DNA of 62,536 bases from the NCBI GenBank assembly GCA_029778715.1, contig JAKOPT010000087.1:1-62536 (forward strand), given 5' to 3'. Every line of letters begins with the position of its first letter. The first letter of the stretch is position 1. This stretch comes from Actinomycetes bacterium (GTDB taxonomy: Bacteria > Actinomycetota > Actinomycetes > Actinomycetales > Dermatophilaceae). The translations under genes were made by a program, and so were the position numbers. Below are positions 25,255-33,920 of this stretch, in pieces. The notes under the pieces are model-generated. The model was given only the letters and a program-made list of their open reading frames with translations, did not search any database and had not been told where the DNA came from.

Positions 25255-26585
25255 CCCAGCCCCGCACCTACTGGTGCGAACACGCCTACCTGCCGACAAA
25301 GGTGCAGTGGGGCGTGCGCCTCACCGTGACCGACGGGCGGATCACCGGGGTCGCCGAGCGCGTTCCGCCGAGCATCAACGACGTCCGGCTGCCCGGGGTC
25401 ACCTTCCCCGGCCTGGCCAACGCCCACTCGCACGCCTTCCACCGGGCCTTGCGGGGCCGCACCCACGGCCGCGGCGGCACCTTCTGGACCTGGCGCGAGG
25501 AGATGTATGCCGTCGCCCGCCGCCTCGACCCCGACTCCTACCTCGCGCTCGCGCGCGCGGTGTTCCTTGAGATGCTCGCGGCCGGCTACACCGTGGTCGG
25601 CGAGTTCCACTACCTCCACCACGGCCAGGGCGGCGCGCCGTATGCCGACCCCAACGCCATGGGCGCCGCGCTGATCCAGGCCGCCGGTGAGGTGGGCATT
25701 CGGCTGACCCTCCTCGACACGTGCTACCTCCAGGGCGGGCTCACCCCGCAGGGGCATCTGCCGCTCGACGAGGTGCAGCAACGGTTCGGGGACGGCAGCG
25801 TCGAGGCGTGGGCGACGCGCGTGGAGGCGCTGCGTGACAGCGACCTGGTGCGGATCGGGGCCGCGGCGCACTCGGTGCGGGCCTTGACCGCCCGCGAACT
25901 CGACGATTTCGGCGAGGCCACCGTGGGCCGGATTCTCCATGCCCACGTCTCCGAGCAGCCCGCCGAAAACCTTGCTGCCCAGGCCTTTTACGGCATGACC
26001 CCGGTGGAGTTGCTCGCCCAGGCCGGGCTGCTCGACGAGGACTTCACGGCTGTCCACGCCACCCATCTAAGCGACCGCGACATCCAATTGTTCGAGCTCT
26101 CCGAATCCCGGGTCTGCCTGTGCCCCACCACCGAGCGCGACCTCGCCGACGGCGTCGGGCCGAGCCGGTCCTTCCACCTTGCCGGAGTGCCCATGTGCCT
26201 CGGCTCGGATCAGCACGCCGTCATGGACCCCTTCGAGGAGATGCGCGCCATCGAGATGCACGAGCGGCTGCTGAGCCACGAGCGCGGCCGCTTCCGCCCC
26301 GACGAACTGGTCGATATGGCTGCGGCTCAGGGCTACCGCTCCGTCGGTTGGGCCGACGGGGGGCGGCTGGTCGTCGGCGGGCTCGCTGATTTCGTCACCG
26401 TCCGTGAAGACAGTCGGCGCACCACCGGTGCCGAACCCGCCCAGATTCTGTATGCCGCGACCGCCGCCGACGTCACGCACGTCGTCGTCGCCGGCCGGCA
26501 CGTCATCTGCGACGGCGAACACGCCCTCGGCCCCATCGACCCCTTCGTCGCCGACGCCCTCGCCCTGGTCCGGGAGGGACGATGA
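25251..26585 (+). CDS. hutF: N-formimidoyl-L-glutamate deiminase
   Basis: The product has 444 residues and is a metal-dependent amidohydrolase-superfamily TIM barrel. Metal ligands are visible as HSHAFHRA (about residues 58-65), HAHVSEQ, the HATHLS strand and [17 protein letters not shown]. The enzyme turns N-formimidoylglutamate into N-formylglutamate plus ammonia in the five-step histidine pathway. It overlaps the M20 gene before and hutI after by ATGA, giving tight coupling. hutH and hutU are not in the window. Confidence 0.92.
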   Translation: MTQPRTYWCEHAYLPTKVQWGVRLTVTDGRITGVAERVPPSINDVRLPGVTFPGLANAHSHAFHRALRGRTHGRGGTFWTWREEMYAVARRLDPDSYLALARAVFLEMLAAGYTVVGEFHYLHHGQGGAPYADPNAMGAALIQAAGEVGIRLTLLDTCYLQGGLTPQGHLPLDEVQQRFGDGSVEAWATRVEALRDSDLVRIGAAAHSVRALTARELDDFGEATVGRILHAHVSEQPAENLAAQAFYGMTPVELLAQAGLLDEDFTAVHATHLSDRDIQLFELSESRVCLCPTTERDLADGVGPSRSFHLAGVPMCLGSDQHAVMDPFEEMRAIEMHERLLSHERGRFRPDELVDMAAAQGYRSVGWADGGRLVVGGLADFVTVREDSRRTTGAEPAQILYAATAADVTHVVVAGRHVICDGEHALGPIDPFVADALALVREGR

Positions 26586-27841
26586 GCCTGCTCGTCACCG
26601 GCATCGGTGAACTCGTCACCAACGCCGGCTCTCCCGAGGCGGCGCGCGCCGGGGATGCGCCCGAGGGTGGGGCGAGCGCGGGAGTCGAGCGGGCGGCATA
26701 CCGCGGCGACCCCGTGACCCGGCTGGGACTGGTGCCGGATGCGGCCCTCGTCGTCGACGACGGGCGGGTCGCCTGGATCGGGCCGGCCGCGGCGGCACCA
26801 GCGGCGGACCGGGCCATCGATCTCGGCGGGCGGGCGGTGCTGCCGGGGTTCGTCGACTCGCATTCGCACGTCGTGTATGCCGGGGACCGGGTCGCCGAGT
26901 TCACCGCCCGGATGACGGGGCAGCGGTACGACGGCGGGGGGATCGCGACGACGATGGCGGCGACCCGCGCGGCGAGCGACGAGGAGTTGCGGGGGCTGCT
27001 GGCGGCGCGGATCACGGAGTTTCGGGCGCAGGGGACCAGCGTTGTCGAGATCAAGAGCGGCTATGGGCTGACCGTGGCCGACGAGGCCCGCGCGCTGCGG
27101 CTGGCCGCCGAGGTCACCTCGGAGACGACCTTCCTCGGGGCGCACGTCGTGCCGCCGGAAGCGCGCGGTGACCGGGCGGCATACGTCGACCTGGTGACCG
27201 GGCCGATGCTCGCGGCGTGCGCGCCCTACGCCCGCTGGATCGACGTGTTCTGCGAGCCGGCCTCGCCCTATGCCTTCACTGGTGAGGAGGCGCGGACGGT
27301 GCTCACGGCCGGCATGGGGGCGGGGTTGTTGCCCCGCGTCCATGGCAACCAGTTGGGGCACGGGCCGGGGGTGCAGGTGGCGGTCGAGGTGGGGGCGGCC
27401 AGTGTCGACCACTGCACGTTCCTCGCCGACGCGGACGTCGCGGCGCTCGCGGATGCGGCCGGGACGACGGTGGCGACCCTGCTGCCGGGGGTCGAGTTCT
27501 CGACCCGTTCGCCCTATCCCGATGCCCGCCGGCTCCTCGACGCCGGGGTCGTCGTGGCGTTGGCCACCGACTGCAACCCCGGGACGTGCAACTCCTCCTC
27601 GATGCCCCTCATGGTGGCGTTGGCCGTGCGCGAGATGGGCATGAGCCCGGCCGAGGCGGTGTGGTCGGCTACCGCGGGCGGGGCGGCGGCGCTTCGTCGA
27701 TCCGATGTGGGGCGGCTCGTGGTGGGGGCGGCGGCGGACCTCTGCGTGCTCGACGCGCCGACGCACGCGCATCTGGCCTACCGCCCCGGCGTGCCGCTGG
27801 CCCGGTTGCTCGACGTGTCCGAGCATTCCTCGGCGAGGTAG
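26582..27841 (+). CDS. hutI: imidazolonepropionase
   Basis: The product has 419 residues. It has the amidohydrolase fold with [12 protein letters not shown] as first metal site, IKSGYGL, the [10 protein letters not shown] motif and ATDCNPGTC near the end, all typical of HutI. It opens imidazolone-5-propionate to formimidoylglutamate, the substrate of the preceding HutF. An Ala/Gly-rich insertion near residues 18-45 is longer than in many family members. The gene ends 16 bp before a convergent deacetylase gene. Confidence 0.93.
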   Translation: MSLLVTGIGELVTNAGSPEAARAGDAPEGGASAGVERAAYRGDPVTRLGLVPDAALVVDDGRVAWIGPAAAAPAADRAIDLGGRAVLPGFVDSHSHVVYAGDRVAEFTARMTGQRYDGGGIATTMAATRAASDEELRGLLAARITEFRAQGTSVVEIKSGYGLTVADEARALRLAAEVTSETTFLGAHVVPPEARGDRAAYVDLVTGPMLAACAPYARWIDVFCEPASPYAFTGEEARTVLTAGMGAGLLPRVHGNQLGHGPGVQVAVEVGAASVDHCTFLADADVAALADAAGTTVATLLPGVEFSTRSPYPDARRLLDAGVVVALATDCNPGTCNSSSMPLMVALAVREMGMSPAEAVWSATAGGAAALRRSDVGRLVVGAAADLCVLDAPTHAHLAYRPGVPLARLLDVSEHSSAR

Positions 27842-27857
27842 GCAGCCGCGGGGCGGT

Positions 27858-28697
27858 TCAGCAGTTGGGTAGCCGCTCGAAGCGCCAACCGGCGGTCCCC
27901 AACCGGGTCAGCACGGTGTCGAGGGCCGCGATGGTCTGGGAGCGCTTCCCACCGCCGTCATGCATGAGGACGATCGCGCCGGGTTTGGCGCCCTCGATGA
28001 CACGGGACGCGATGACATCGGCGCCCGGCAACTGCCAGTCGTTCGTGTCGACGTCCCAGAGCACCATCCGCTTGCCCTCGGCCGCGATCTGGTTGCGCAC
28101 TGACTTGTTGACCGCGCCGTACGGCGGGCGCATGCAGGCCGAACCCCCGATGAACTTGTCGGCCTGCGAAATCTCGGAGGCTACCCCCGCGGCGGAGAGT
28201 TTGGTCAGACTGGGGTGGGTCATGCTGTGGTTGCCCACGCCGTGTCCGGCTTTGCGCACCGAGGCGACCAGATCGGGGGATCGGCGAGCCGCCACTCCGA
28301 CTTCGAAGAACGTCGCGTGCGCCTTGTGCTTGGCGAGCACGGCGAGCACGCTTGGCGTCCAGCGCGGGTCGGGCCCGTCGTCGAAGGTGAGATACAGCAC
28401 CGGCCCGGTCGGCGTCGGCGGAGTCGGGCTCGGACGCGACGAGGGCGTGGGTTTCGGGGTCGGCTTGGGCGAGGCCGCGGGAACGGCAAGACTCGGGGCC
28501 ACCGAGGGCTTCGATGCGGGGCGGGGCGATGCAGACCCGGAAGGCCGGGCGCTGGCCGACGGCCGTGGCGACGGAGACGCGGACCGGGTCGTGGCGACCT
28601 GGGCCGCGTGTGGCTCGGTGGAAACCACATGACCGGTCGCACCGGCAAGGATCAACGCCACCAACGTGGCGCTGCCCATGAACCGAAGCCCTGTCAT
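27858..28697 (-). CDS. secreted polysaccharide deacetylase (NodB/CE4)
   Basis: From ATG 28697 the product has 279 residues. A hydrophobic N-terminal segment (signal or anchor) is followed by a long Ser/Pro linker (about 35-95) and a NodB domain with all five motifs: TFDDGP, HSMTHP, RPPYG, DVDTNDW and LMHDGG. The first Asp and the two His are the catalytic base and metal ligands. It should remove acetyl groups from cell-wall polysaccharide outside the membrane. A longer start at 28760 would put charged residues before the signal and is less likely. Confidence 0.9.
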   Translation of the reverse strand: MTGLRFMGSATLVALILAGATGHVVSTEPHAAQVATTRSASPSPRPSASARPSGSASPRPASKPSVAPSLAVPAASPKPTPKPTPSSRPSPTPPTPTGPVLYLTFDDGPDPRWTPSVLAVLAKHKAHATFFEVGVAARRSPDLVASVRKAGHGVGNHSMTHPSLTKLSAAGVASEISQADKFIGGSACMRPPYGAVNKSVRNQIAAEGKRMVLWDVDTNDWQLPGADVIASRVIEGAKPGAIVLMHDGGGKRSQTIAALDTVLTRLGTAGWRFERLPNC

Positions 28698-28862
28698 GTG
28701 TCTGCCCTGCCTACGATCGTTCGTGCGCCCCAACTGCCTGGTGCCAGGGCGCTTGCCCACGAGGACAACCCTACGTCAGAGCGTGCCACGGTGCCGAGAA
28801 GGAGAGCGAGCACCGGCGCGTCGGCAGACGGCATCCGCCAGCCTCGCGGGGCTCCCCGACGA

Positions 28863-29144
28863 TTATGCCGGAGCGGCCTCGGATTCGATCGCGCGCCGCG
28901 GGCGAGTCGTCGAATAGGCGTACACCTGAGCCGCCTTGCGGGCTGCGAACGTCCGGGCGCCGGCGACCAACAGACCGGTGAGCGCGGCATACAACACCGC
29001 TTGCTTGAGCGGAGCGTCGGGGTCGGCCGGATCGACGTCGTCGTACCCCGTCATCTTCCAGATCTGGTCGGCGAGGCGATCGGCGACGAACGTGGCCACG
29101 AACGCCGATCCCGTCATCAGGGCCCTGCGGACCGGCTTGGCCAT
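28863..29144 (-). CDS. DUF4235 membrane protein
   Basis: The product has 93 residues with two membrane helices (about 8-24 and 50-68). The segment WKMTGYDDVDPADPDAPLKQ, followed by an Ala-rich helix and ARTFAARKAAQ, is typical of DUF4235, a small family common in actinobacteria without known function. It is monocistronic and divergent from the thiamine transporter genes. Confidence 0.8.
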   Translation of the reverse strand: MAKPVRRALMTGSAFVATFVADRLADQIWKMTGYDDVDPADPDAPLKQAVLYAALTGLLVAGARTFAARKAAQVYAYSTTRPRRAIESEAAPA

Positions 29145-29255
29145 CTCACACGTCCTCTCGCGAACCCCGCAACCGTCGGCGGGTGAGGCTCACTGTGACA
29201 CATTCGCGCGGCGGGCGGCAGCGCTGGTCCCTCTGCGGCGCTATGCTGCCGGTGT

Positions 29256-29342
29256 CAACGACAGGGGAGCGCTTCGGCGCTGAGAGTGCGGGCAACCGCA
29301 GACCCTCGCACCTGATCCGGTTCGCACCGGCGTAGGGAGTCG
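29256..29342 (+). promoter_or_regulatory. TPP riboswitch (THI element)
   Basis: The conserved THI-box pieces occur in order: GGGGAGC near the start, CTGAGAGTGCGGGCAACCGC, then ACCTGATCCGGTTCGCACCG and GCGTAGGGA. The two parallel arms close into the expected three-way junction. It sits 95 bp upstream of ykoE, so thiamine pyrophosphate should repress the downstream HMP/thiamine transporter. Confidence 0.95.
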
Positions 29343-29357
29343 GGATCTCAGGCTCTG

Positions 29358-29393
29358 CTCGCGGCATACGGCCTGTTTTTCGTATGCCGCGAG
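29358..29393 (+). promoter_or_regulatory. hairpin after the TPP aptamer, probable expression platform
   Basis: A perfect 13-bp stem (CTCGCGGCATACG with CGTATGCCGCGAG) has a T-rich 10-nt loop. It starts 15 nt after the aptamer and ends 45 nt before the ykoE ATG. It could be the switching platform. The arms are an inverted pair of the over-represented GGCATAC heptamer. No T-tract follows, so it is not a classic intrinsic terminator. Confidence 0.6.
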
Positions 29394-29437
29394 CGGGGCC
29401 TCCCCGAGGTATCCACCGGATTCCACGGGAGCAACAC

Positions 29438-30082
29438 ATGACTGCATCACTGAGCACGACCACCGCCCGACCGGGCAGCATCCGCGCGAGCGCGCCCCTC
29501 ATGGCCTGGCGCACCGTCGACATCCTGACGATCGCGTTCCTCGGCGCGGCCTTCGGCATCGCCTACTGGGGGTGGGGGCTGGCCTACGAAGCGCCGGCCG
29601 CGCCGCTCAAGGCCCTCTTCCCGCCGCTGGCCGGCATCACCGGCGCGCCCTGGCTGATCGCCGGCGTCGTCGGCGGGCTCGTCGTGCGGCGCCCGGGCGC
29701 GGCGCTCATGTGCGAGGTCGTCGCGGCGCTGGTGTCGATGATCCCGGGGACCCAGTGGGGGTTCACGACGCTCATTTCCGGGGTCCTGCAGGGGCTTGGC
29801 GCCGAGGTGGGGTTCCTGCTCCTCGGCTACGGCTCGTTCGGGCTGGCCGCCGCCATGCTCGCGGGGGCGCTGTCCGCGCCGCTGGAGGCGGTGTACGAGT
29901 GGCTCGTCTACTGGACCGACTGGGCCTGGGGATACAAGATCGCCTACCTGTTCATCCTCACCGGTGCCGGCGCGGTGATCGCGGGCGGGCTGGGCTGGGT
30001 CATCACCCGGGCGTTGGCGGCGGCGGGCGCGCTCAATGCGTTCCCTCCGGGTCAAGAGGCACGGGAGTCACGCGCTGTTTGA
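29438..30082 (+). CDS. ykoE: ECF transporter S component, HMP/thiamine (YkoE)
   Basis: The product has 214 residues with about six membrane helices. The WRTVDILTIAFLGAAFGIAY start and the WVITRAL end are typical of YkoE, the substrate-binding subunit for thiamine or its hydroxymethylpyrimidine precursor. ATG 29438 follows GGGAG; longer forms would run into the riboswitch. The TPP riboswitch and the downstream energising gene support the assignment. The downstream frame overlaps its 3' end by 47 bp if its ATG is used. Confidence 0.9.
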   Translation: MTASLSTTTARPGSIRASAPLMAWRTVDILTIAFLGAAFGIAYWGWGLAYEAPAAPLKALFPPLAGITGAPWLIAGVVGGLVVRRPGAALMCEVVAALVSMIPGTQWGFTTLISGVLQGLGAEVGFLLLGYGSFGLAAAMLAGALSAPLEAVYEWLVYWTDWAWGYKIAYLFILTGAGAVIAGGLGWVITRALAAAGALNAFPPGQEARESRAV

Positions 30083-32669
30083 GGTGGGCGGCACCCGTCG
30101 GGCCGATGCGCCCGGTGACGTGGTCGACGACGTCGGTGTCGCGGTGAACGGGCGCGCCGCTCGCGGTGCGATCGAGGTCGATGGGCTGACGTGGCGGCCG
30201 TATGGCCGTCGCGCCCCCGTCCTGCGCGACCTGTCGCTGTCGGTGGCGCCCGGCGAGCGGGTGTTGCTCGTCGGGCCGAGCGGCTCGGGCAAGTCGACCT
30301 TGTTGCGGGCCCTCGCCGGCCTCCTCGAAACGGCCGATGCCGGCGAGCGCGCGGGCACGGTGACGATCGACGGTGCCGCGCCGGGCGCCCGGCCCGGAGC
30401 GGTCGGGTTGGTGTTGCAGGAACCCGGCGCCGGGGTCGTGTCCGCAACCATCGGCCGCGATGTCGCCTTCGGGCTCGAAAACATCGGTATGCCGCGCGCC
30501 GCCATGCCCGCCCGGGTCGCCTCCGCGTTGGCGTCGGTCGGGTTGGACCTGCCCCTCGACACCCCGACGGCCGCCCTCTCCGGCGGGCAGACCCAACGCC
30601 TGGCCCTGGCGGGTGCGTTGGCGTTGACGCCCTCGGTGCTGTTGCTCGACGAACCGGCCGCGATGCTCGATGCCGAGAATGCCGCGGGGGTGCGGGCGGC
30701 CGTCGACGAGGTCGTGGGAACGCTCGGGATCACACTCGTCGTGGTCGAACATGTCCTCGGGCCCTGGGTCGAGATGGTGGACCGGCTCGTCGTCCTCGAC
30801 GATCAGGGCATCATCGTGGCCGACGGGCCGGTGGGGGAGACGCTCGATCAGGAACGGGACGCGCTCCTGTCCATGGGCATCTGGGTGCCGGGGGCTCCGG
30901 CCCCCGCGCCGCTGGCCGTGCCCACTGGGGTGTTCGTGCCCGCGGCTGCGGGGGATCCGTTCCCGGGTCACGCTTCGGGGATGCCCTGGTCGGCGCCTAC
31001 TGGGTCCGGTGTCCTGACCGTCACCCCGGTCCTCCACGCGGAACCGTTGACGATCGTGCGGCGCACCCACACCGTGGACGGGATCGACACCTCCCGGGTC
31101 GCGGCAGCCCTTCCCGAGCCGCTGGAGGTGCGAGCCGGAGAACTGGTCGCCCTCGTCGGGGCGAGTGGTTCGGGGAAGTCGACCGTGCTGCATACCCTCG
31201 CCGGTTTTCTCCGCCCGGCGTCCGGCACCGTCCGCCTCGCCGGCACCGCGGAGGAGTCCAGCACGTCGCAGCCGGGCGACCCGCGTACACAAGCGACCAA
31301 TAGGTGGATTGTGAACACCGGCGGCGACCCGCGTACACAAGCGACCAATAGGTGGATTGTGAACACCGGCGGTGGCCCCCGTACACAAGCGACCAATAGG
31401 TGGGTTGTGAACACCGGCGGTGACCCGCGTACACAAGTGACCAATAGGGCGATTGTGAACACGGGAGTCGACCCCGCCACCCTCGACGCGCGAGAACTTG
31501 CCGCCCGGCTCGCCTGGATCCCTCAATGGGCGTCCTCGACCGTGGTCACCGGGCGGGTTCTCGACGAGGTCATGCTCACCTCGCGCGCCCTCGGCCGCCA
31601 CGACCCGAACCTTGACACTCGCGCCCGCCATCTCCTCGACGCCCTCGGGCTGGGGCACCTGACGGACGCCGACCCGCGCCACCTCTCCGGCGGCGAACAG
31701 CGCCGGCTCGCCGTCGCCGCGGCCATCCTCCACGGGCCGGCGGTCGTCCTCGCCGACGAACCAACCGTCGGGCAGGACCGCCATACGTGGGCCGCGATCG
31801 TCGGGCTGCTCGCGGCATACCGGGCCGAAGGTGGCGCGATCGTGACGGCGACCCATGACGCCCACATCGTGGAGCGGGCCGCGCGGGTGCACCGGCTCGA
31901 CCCGCAACCGCGGGCGCAGACCCCGAGGACCGGGCGGCCGTGGCTCGCGGGCCGGGCGCCGCTCGCCTTGCTCGCCGGGGCGGCCCTCGCGGTGCCGGTG
32001 GGGATCATGGCGCCCGGCGGCTGGACGAGCGCGGCGCTGCTCGGGGTGCAGTTCGGGCTCGCGGTCGCCGGGCTCGTCAGCCGCGCCGCGGGGGTGGGGC
32101 GGCCGCTGCGGGCGCTGGCCACACGTTTGCTCCCGGGGTTGCTCGGGGCGCTGTCGGTCGCCTGGTCGACGTGGCTACTCGGTGGTCACCGTATCGACTT
32201 GGCGGTCAACGGTTTTCTGAGGGTGCTGCTCATTGTGGTGCCGTCGGCGGTGCTGTTGCCGTTCATCGACACCGATCGGCTCGGGGACGCCTTGGCGCAG
32301 CGGTTGCGGCTGCCCGACCGCCCGGTGGTCGCGGTGGCCGCGGCGATGCACCGGATGCAGGCGTTCGGCGAACTGTGGGCCGAGTTGGGACGGGCGCGGC
32401 GGGTCCGCGGGGTGGGGCCGTCGTGGCGGCGCCCAGCGAGCGTGGCGCGGCACGTCATGGCGCTCACCGTGGGCTTGCTGCTGCGGTCGTTGCGGGCAGC
32501 GGCCGATCTTGCGGTCGCCATGGATGCCCGCGGGTTCGCCTCGGCGGCCACCTCACGTCGCAGTTGGTTGTATGCCGCCCGCTGGGGGGTGGGCGACACC
32601 CTGCTGGTGCTGCTTGCCGGTATGCCGCTCGCGGCCGTTCTCGTCGTGGGTCGCCTCGGGCTCGGCTAG
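30036..32669 (+). CDS. fused ECF transporter: two ABC ATPase domains plus EcfT-type permease (YkoDC-like)
   Basis: The product has up to 877 residues. ATPase 1 has its Walker A GPSGSGKST at 80-88 and an LSGGQTQR signature. ATPase 2 has its Walker A at 375-383 and LSGGEQRR near 549. The C-terminal ~240 residues form an EcfT-like membrane domain with the coupling motif AMDARGF. It should energise the preceding YkoE. Two anomalies stand out. The second ATPase carries four 16-residue repeats (415-478, unit DPRTQATNRWIVNTGG) between Walker A and the Q-loop, from an invading DNA repeat. The start is also uncertain: ATG 30036 overlaps ykoE by 47 bp, and GTG codons just after the ykoE stop (near 30084) are alternatives. 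Confidence 0.88.
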   Translation: MRSLRVKRHGSHALFEVGGTRRADAPGDVVDDVGVAVNGRAARGAIEVDGLTWRPYGRRAPVLRDLSLSVAPGERVLLVGPSGSGKSTLLRALAGLLETADAGERAGTVTIDGAAPGARPGAVGLVLQEPGAGVVSATIGRDVAFGLENIGMPRAAMPARVASALASVGLDLPLDTPTAALSGGQTQRLALAGALALTPSVLLLDEPAAMLDAENAAGVRAAVDEVVGTLGITLVVVEHVLGPWVEMVDRLVVLDDQGIIVADGPVGETLDQERDALLSMGIWVPGAPAPAPLAVPTGVFVPAAAGDPFPGHASGMPWSAPTGSGVLTVTPVLHAEPLTIVRRTHTVDGIDTSRVAAALPEPLEVRAGELVALVGASGSGKSTVLHTLAGFLRPASGTVRLAGTAEESSTSQPGDPRTQATNRWIVNTGGDPRTQATNRWIVNTGGGPRTQATNRWVVNTGGDPRTQVTNRAIVNTGVDPATLDARELAARLAWIPQWASSTVVTGRVLDEVMLTSRALGRHDPNLDTRARHLLDALGLGHLTDADPRHLSGGEQRRLAVAAAILHGPAVVLADEPTVGQDRHTWAAIVGLLAAYRAEGGAIVTATHDAHIVERAARVHRLDPQPRAQTPRTGRPWLAGRAPLALLAGAALAVPVGIMAPGGWTSAALLGVQFGLAVAGLVSRAAGVGRPLRALATRLLPGLLGALSVAWSTWLLGGHRIDLAVNGFLRVLLIVVPSAVLLPFIDTDRLGDALAQRLRLPDRPVVAVAAAMHRMQAFGELWAELGRARRVRGVGPSWRRPASVARHVMALTVGLLLRSLRAAADLAVAMDARGFASAATSRRSWLYAARWGVGDTLLVLLAGMPLAAVLVVGRLGLG
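31278..31469. repeat. four 48-bp repeats (ACCAATAGGTGG family) inside the ABC ATPase
   Basis: Four tandem units of exactly 48 bp each contain GTACACAAGCGACCAATAGG plus TGG.TTGTGAACACC. The third and fourth units have diverged slightly. They belong to the same family as the intergenic repeats at 41.7, 43.4 and 50.4 kb. Unit length divisible by three and lack of stops in this frame keep the transporter gene open. Confidence 0.9.
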
Positions 32670-32678
32670 CGTGCCGGT

Positions 32679-32728
32679 CTTCGCTGAAGCGCGCTGGTTG
32701 TCCCCACGACCAGCGCGCTTCAGCGAAG
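32679..32728. repeat. 50-bp near-perfect palindrome, left of AbiEi gene
   Basis: Arms CTTCGCTGAAGCGCGCTGGT and ACCAGCGCGCTTCAGCGAAG (one position differs around the loop) surround a short loop with CCCC. It starts 10 bp after the transporter stop. A close copy lies at 33861-33913, so the pair brackets the AbiEi-DUF559 gene. It could also act as a transcription terminator for the transporter operon. Confidence 0.85.
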
Positions 32729-32828
32729 AACTCGGGGCGCCGCCGAGCTCGGGCTCCCCCGAGGGGCCGAACAGGGGGGCCTGTGGATAGCGCCAGCAGC
32801 ACGTGGGGGAAAGGGGCACAGTCGACCC

Positions 32829-33869
32829 ATGGGGAGAAGCGCCGAAGTGGTGAACTGGCGGGCCTTGCAGTCCGCTGCCGGGCTTCAGGACGGGTTGGTG
32901 ACGAGGACGCAGTGCGTTGCCGCAGGTATGACGCGCGCCTCGATTCGCCACCGCCTGCAGACGGGGCGTTGGGAGGAAGTCGCTCGCGAGGTCTACTCCA
33001 CCGCGCCGGGACGCCGCGGGTGGGAGATCGATGCGATGGCCGCCGTCATGTCGCTGGCAGGGTTCGGGCCGGCACCCTTGGGGCAGCCGACTGCAGCGGC
33101 AACCCCGCCCGCAGCCCTCTGGGGTCTAGCGGCTGCCCGGGCTTGGGGAATCGGGCCGGCGAGAGTCCCGCCGATCGTCGTTGCGGTTCCTGCGAGTCGG
33201 GCCCCGGCCCGCCGGGAGTCGTTCGGGGTCAGGCGAATCCAGCAGTGGGATAGGCGGGTCGATCCGGTTGCCGTCCCCTGGCGGACGACGCAGGCGGCGA
33301 CCATCGTCGACTGCGCCTCGCTGGGCAGTCCGGACGAAGCAGCGGCCTGGTTGGCACGCGGCATACGGGGGCGCTTCGTGACGGGAGTAGCGCTGCAAAC
33401 GGAACTCGATTCTCGCCAGCGCATCCGGCACGGCTCTCTGATGCGAGAAGTCCTCGGCGATGTCGTCGCGGGGGCGCATTCGGCGGCGGAGGTGCGGTTC
33501 GCCCGCGACGTCGAGCGGGCCCACGGGCTTCCCGAGGGACGACGCCAGGTGGTCAGCGCCGCGAATGGGTATGCCGTTCACGACAACGAGTACATCGACT
33601 GGGGTGTCGTCATCGAGGTGGACGGCCGGCTGGGCCACGAAACGTGGAGGGACCGGGTACGTGACGGGGCGCGCGATCGCCAACTGGCGGCCACGGGACG
33701 CTTCACGAGCCGGGTCTTCTGGGTTGATGTCGCCGTGCGGCCGTGTGCAACCGCTCGAGAGGTTGCTGGACTCTTGGCGGCGCGGGGATGGCAAGGGCAC
33801 CCGCATCCGTGCCGACGCTCAGACTGCGCACTTCGGGCTGCTCCGGGGGTGCGGTCGCCGCTTCGCTGA
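32829..33869 (+). CDS. AbiEi-type N-terminal domain fused to DUF559/VSR-like nuclease domain
   Basis: The product has 346 residues. The N-terminal winged-helix part (LVTRTQCVAAGMTRASIRHR, then GRWEEVAREVYS) is the AbiEi antitoxin-like module of type IV toxin-antitoxin genes. The C-terminal ~110 residues match DUF559, a restriction-endonuclease-like fold: an E in SAAEVRFARD, then the DNEYIDWGVVIEVDGRLGH core and an RDRQLAATG helix. Such fusions are frequent orphan genes in actinobacteria. No AbiEii-like partner is next to it. Its stop codon TGA lies inside the right-hand palindrome (33861-33913). Confidence 0.8.
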   Translation: MGRSAEVVNWRALQSAAGLQDGLVTRTQCVAAGMTRASIRHRLQTGRWEEVAREVYSTAPGRRGWEIDAMAAVMSLAGFGPAPLGQPTAAATPPAALWGLAAARAWGIGPARVPPIVVAVPASRAPARRESFGVRRIQQWDRRVDPVAVPWRTTQAATIVDCASLGSPDEAAAWLARGIRGRFVTGVALQTELDSRQRIRHGSLMREVLGDVVAGAHSAAEVRFARDVERAHGLPEGRRQVVSAANGYAVHDNEYIDWGVVIEVDGRLGHETWRDRVRDGARDRQLAATGRFTSRVFWVDVAVRPCATAREVAGLLAARGWQGHPHPCRRSDCALRAAPGVRSPLR

Positions 33870-33913
33870 AGCGCCCTGGTCGTCCCCACGACCAGAGCGC
33901 TTCAGCGTAGAAG
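33861..33913. repeat. 53-bp palindrome, right of AbiEi gene
   Basis: Second copy of the palindrome at 32679-32728, sharing CTTCGCTGAAGCG and CCCCACGACCAG. Its right arm carries a small TA insertion. It overlaps the last three codons of the AbiEi gene and supplies the stop codon, and it ends 8 bp before the end of the convergent YdcF gene. Confidence 0.85.
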
Positions 33914-33920
33914 GGCACGC

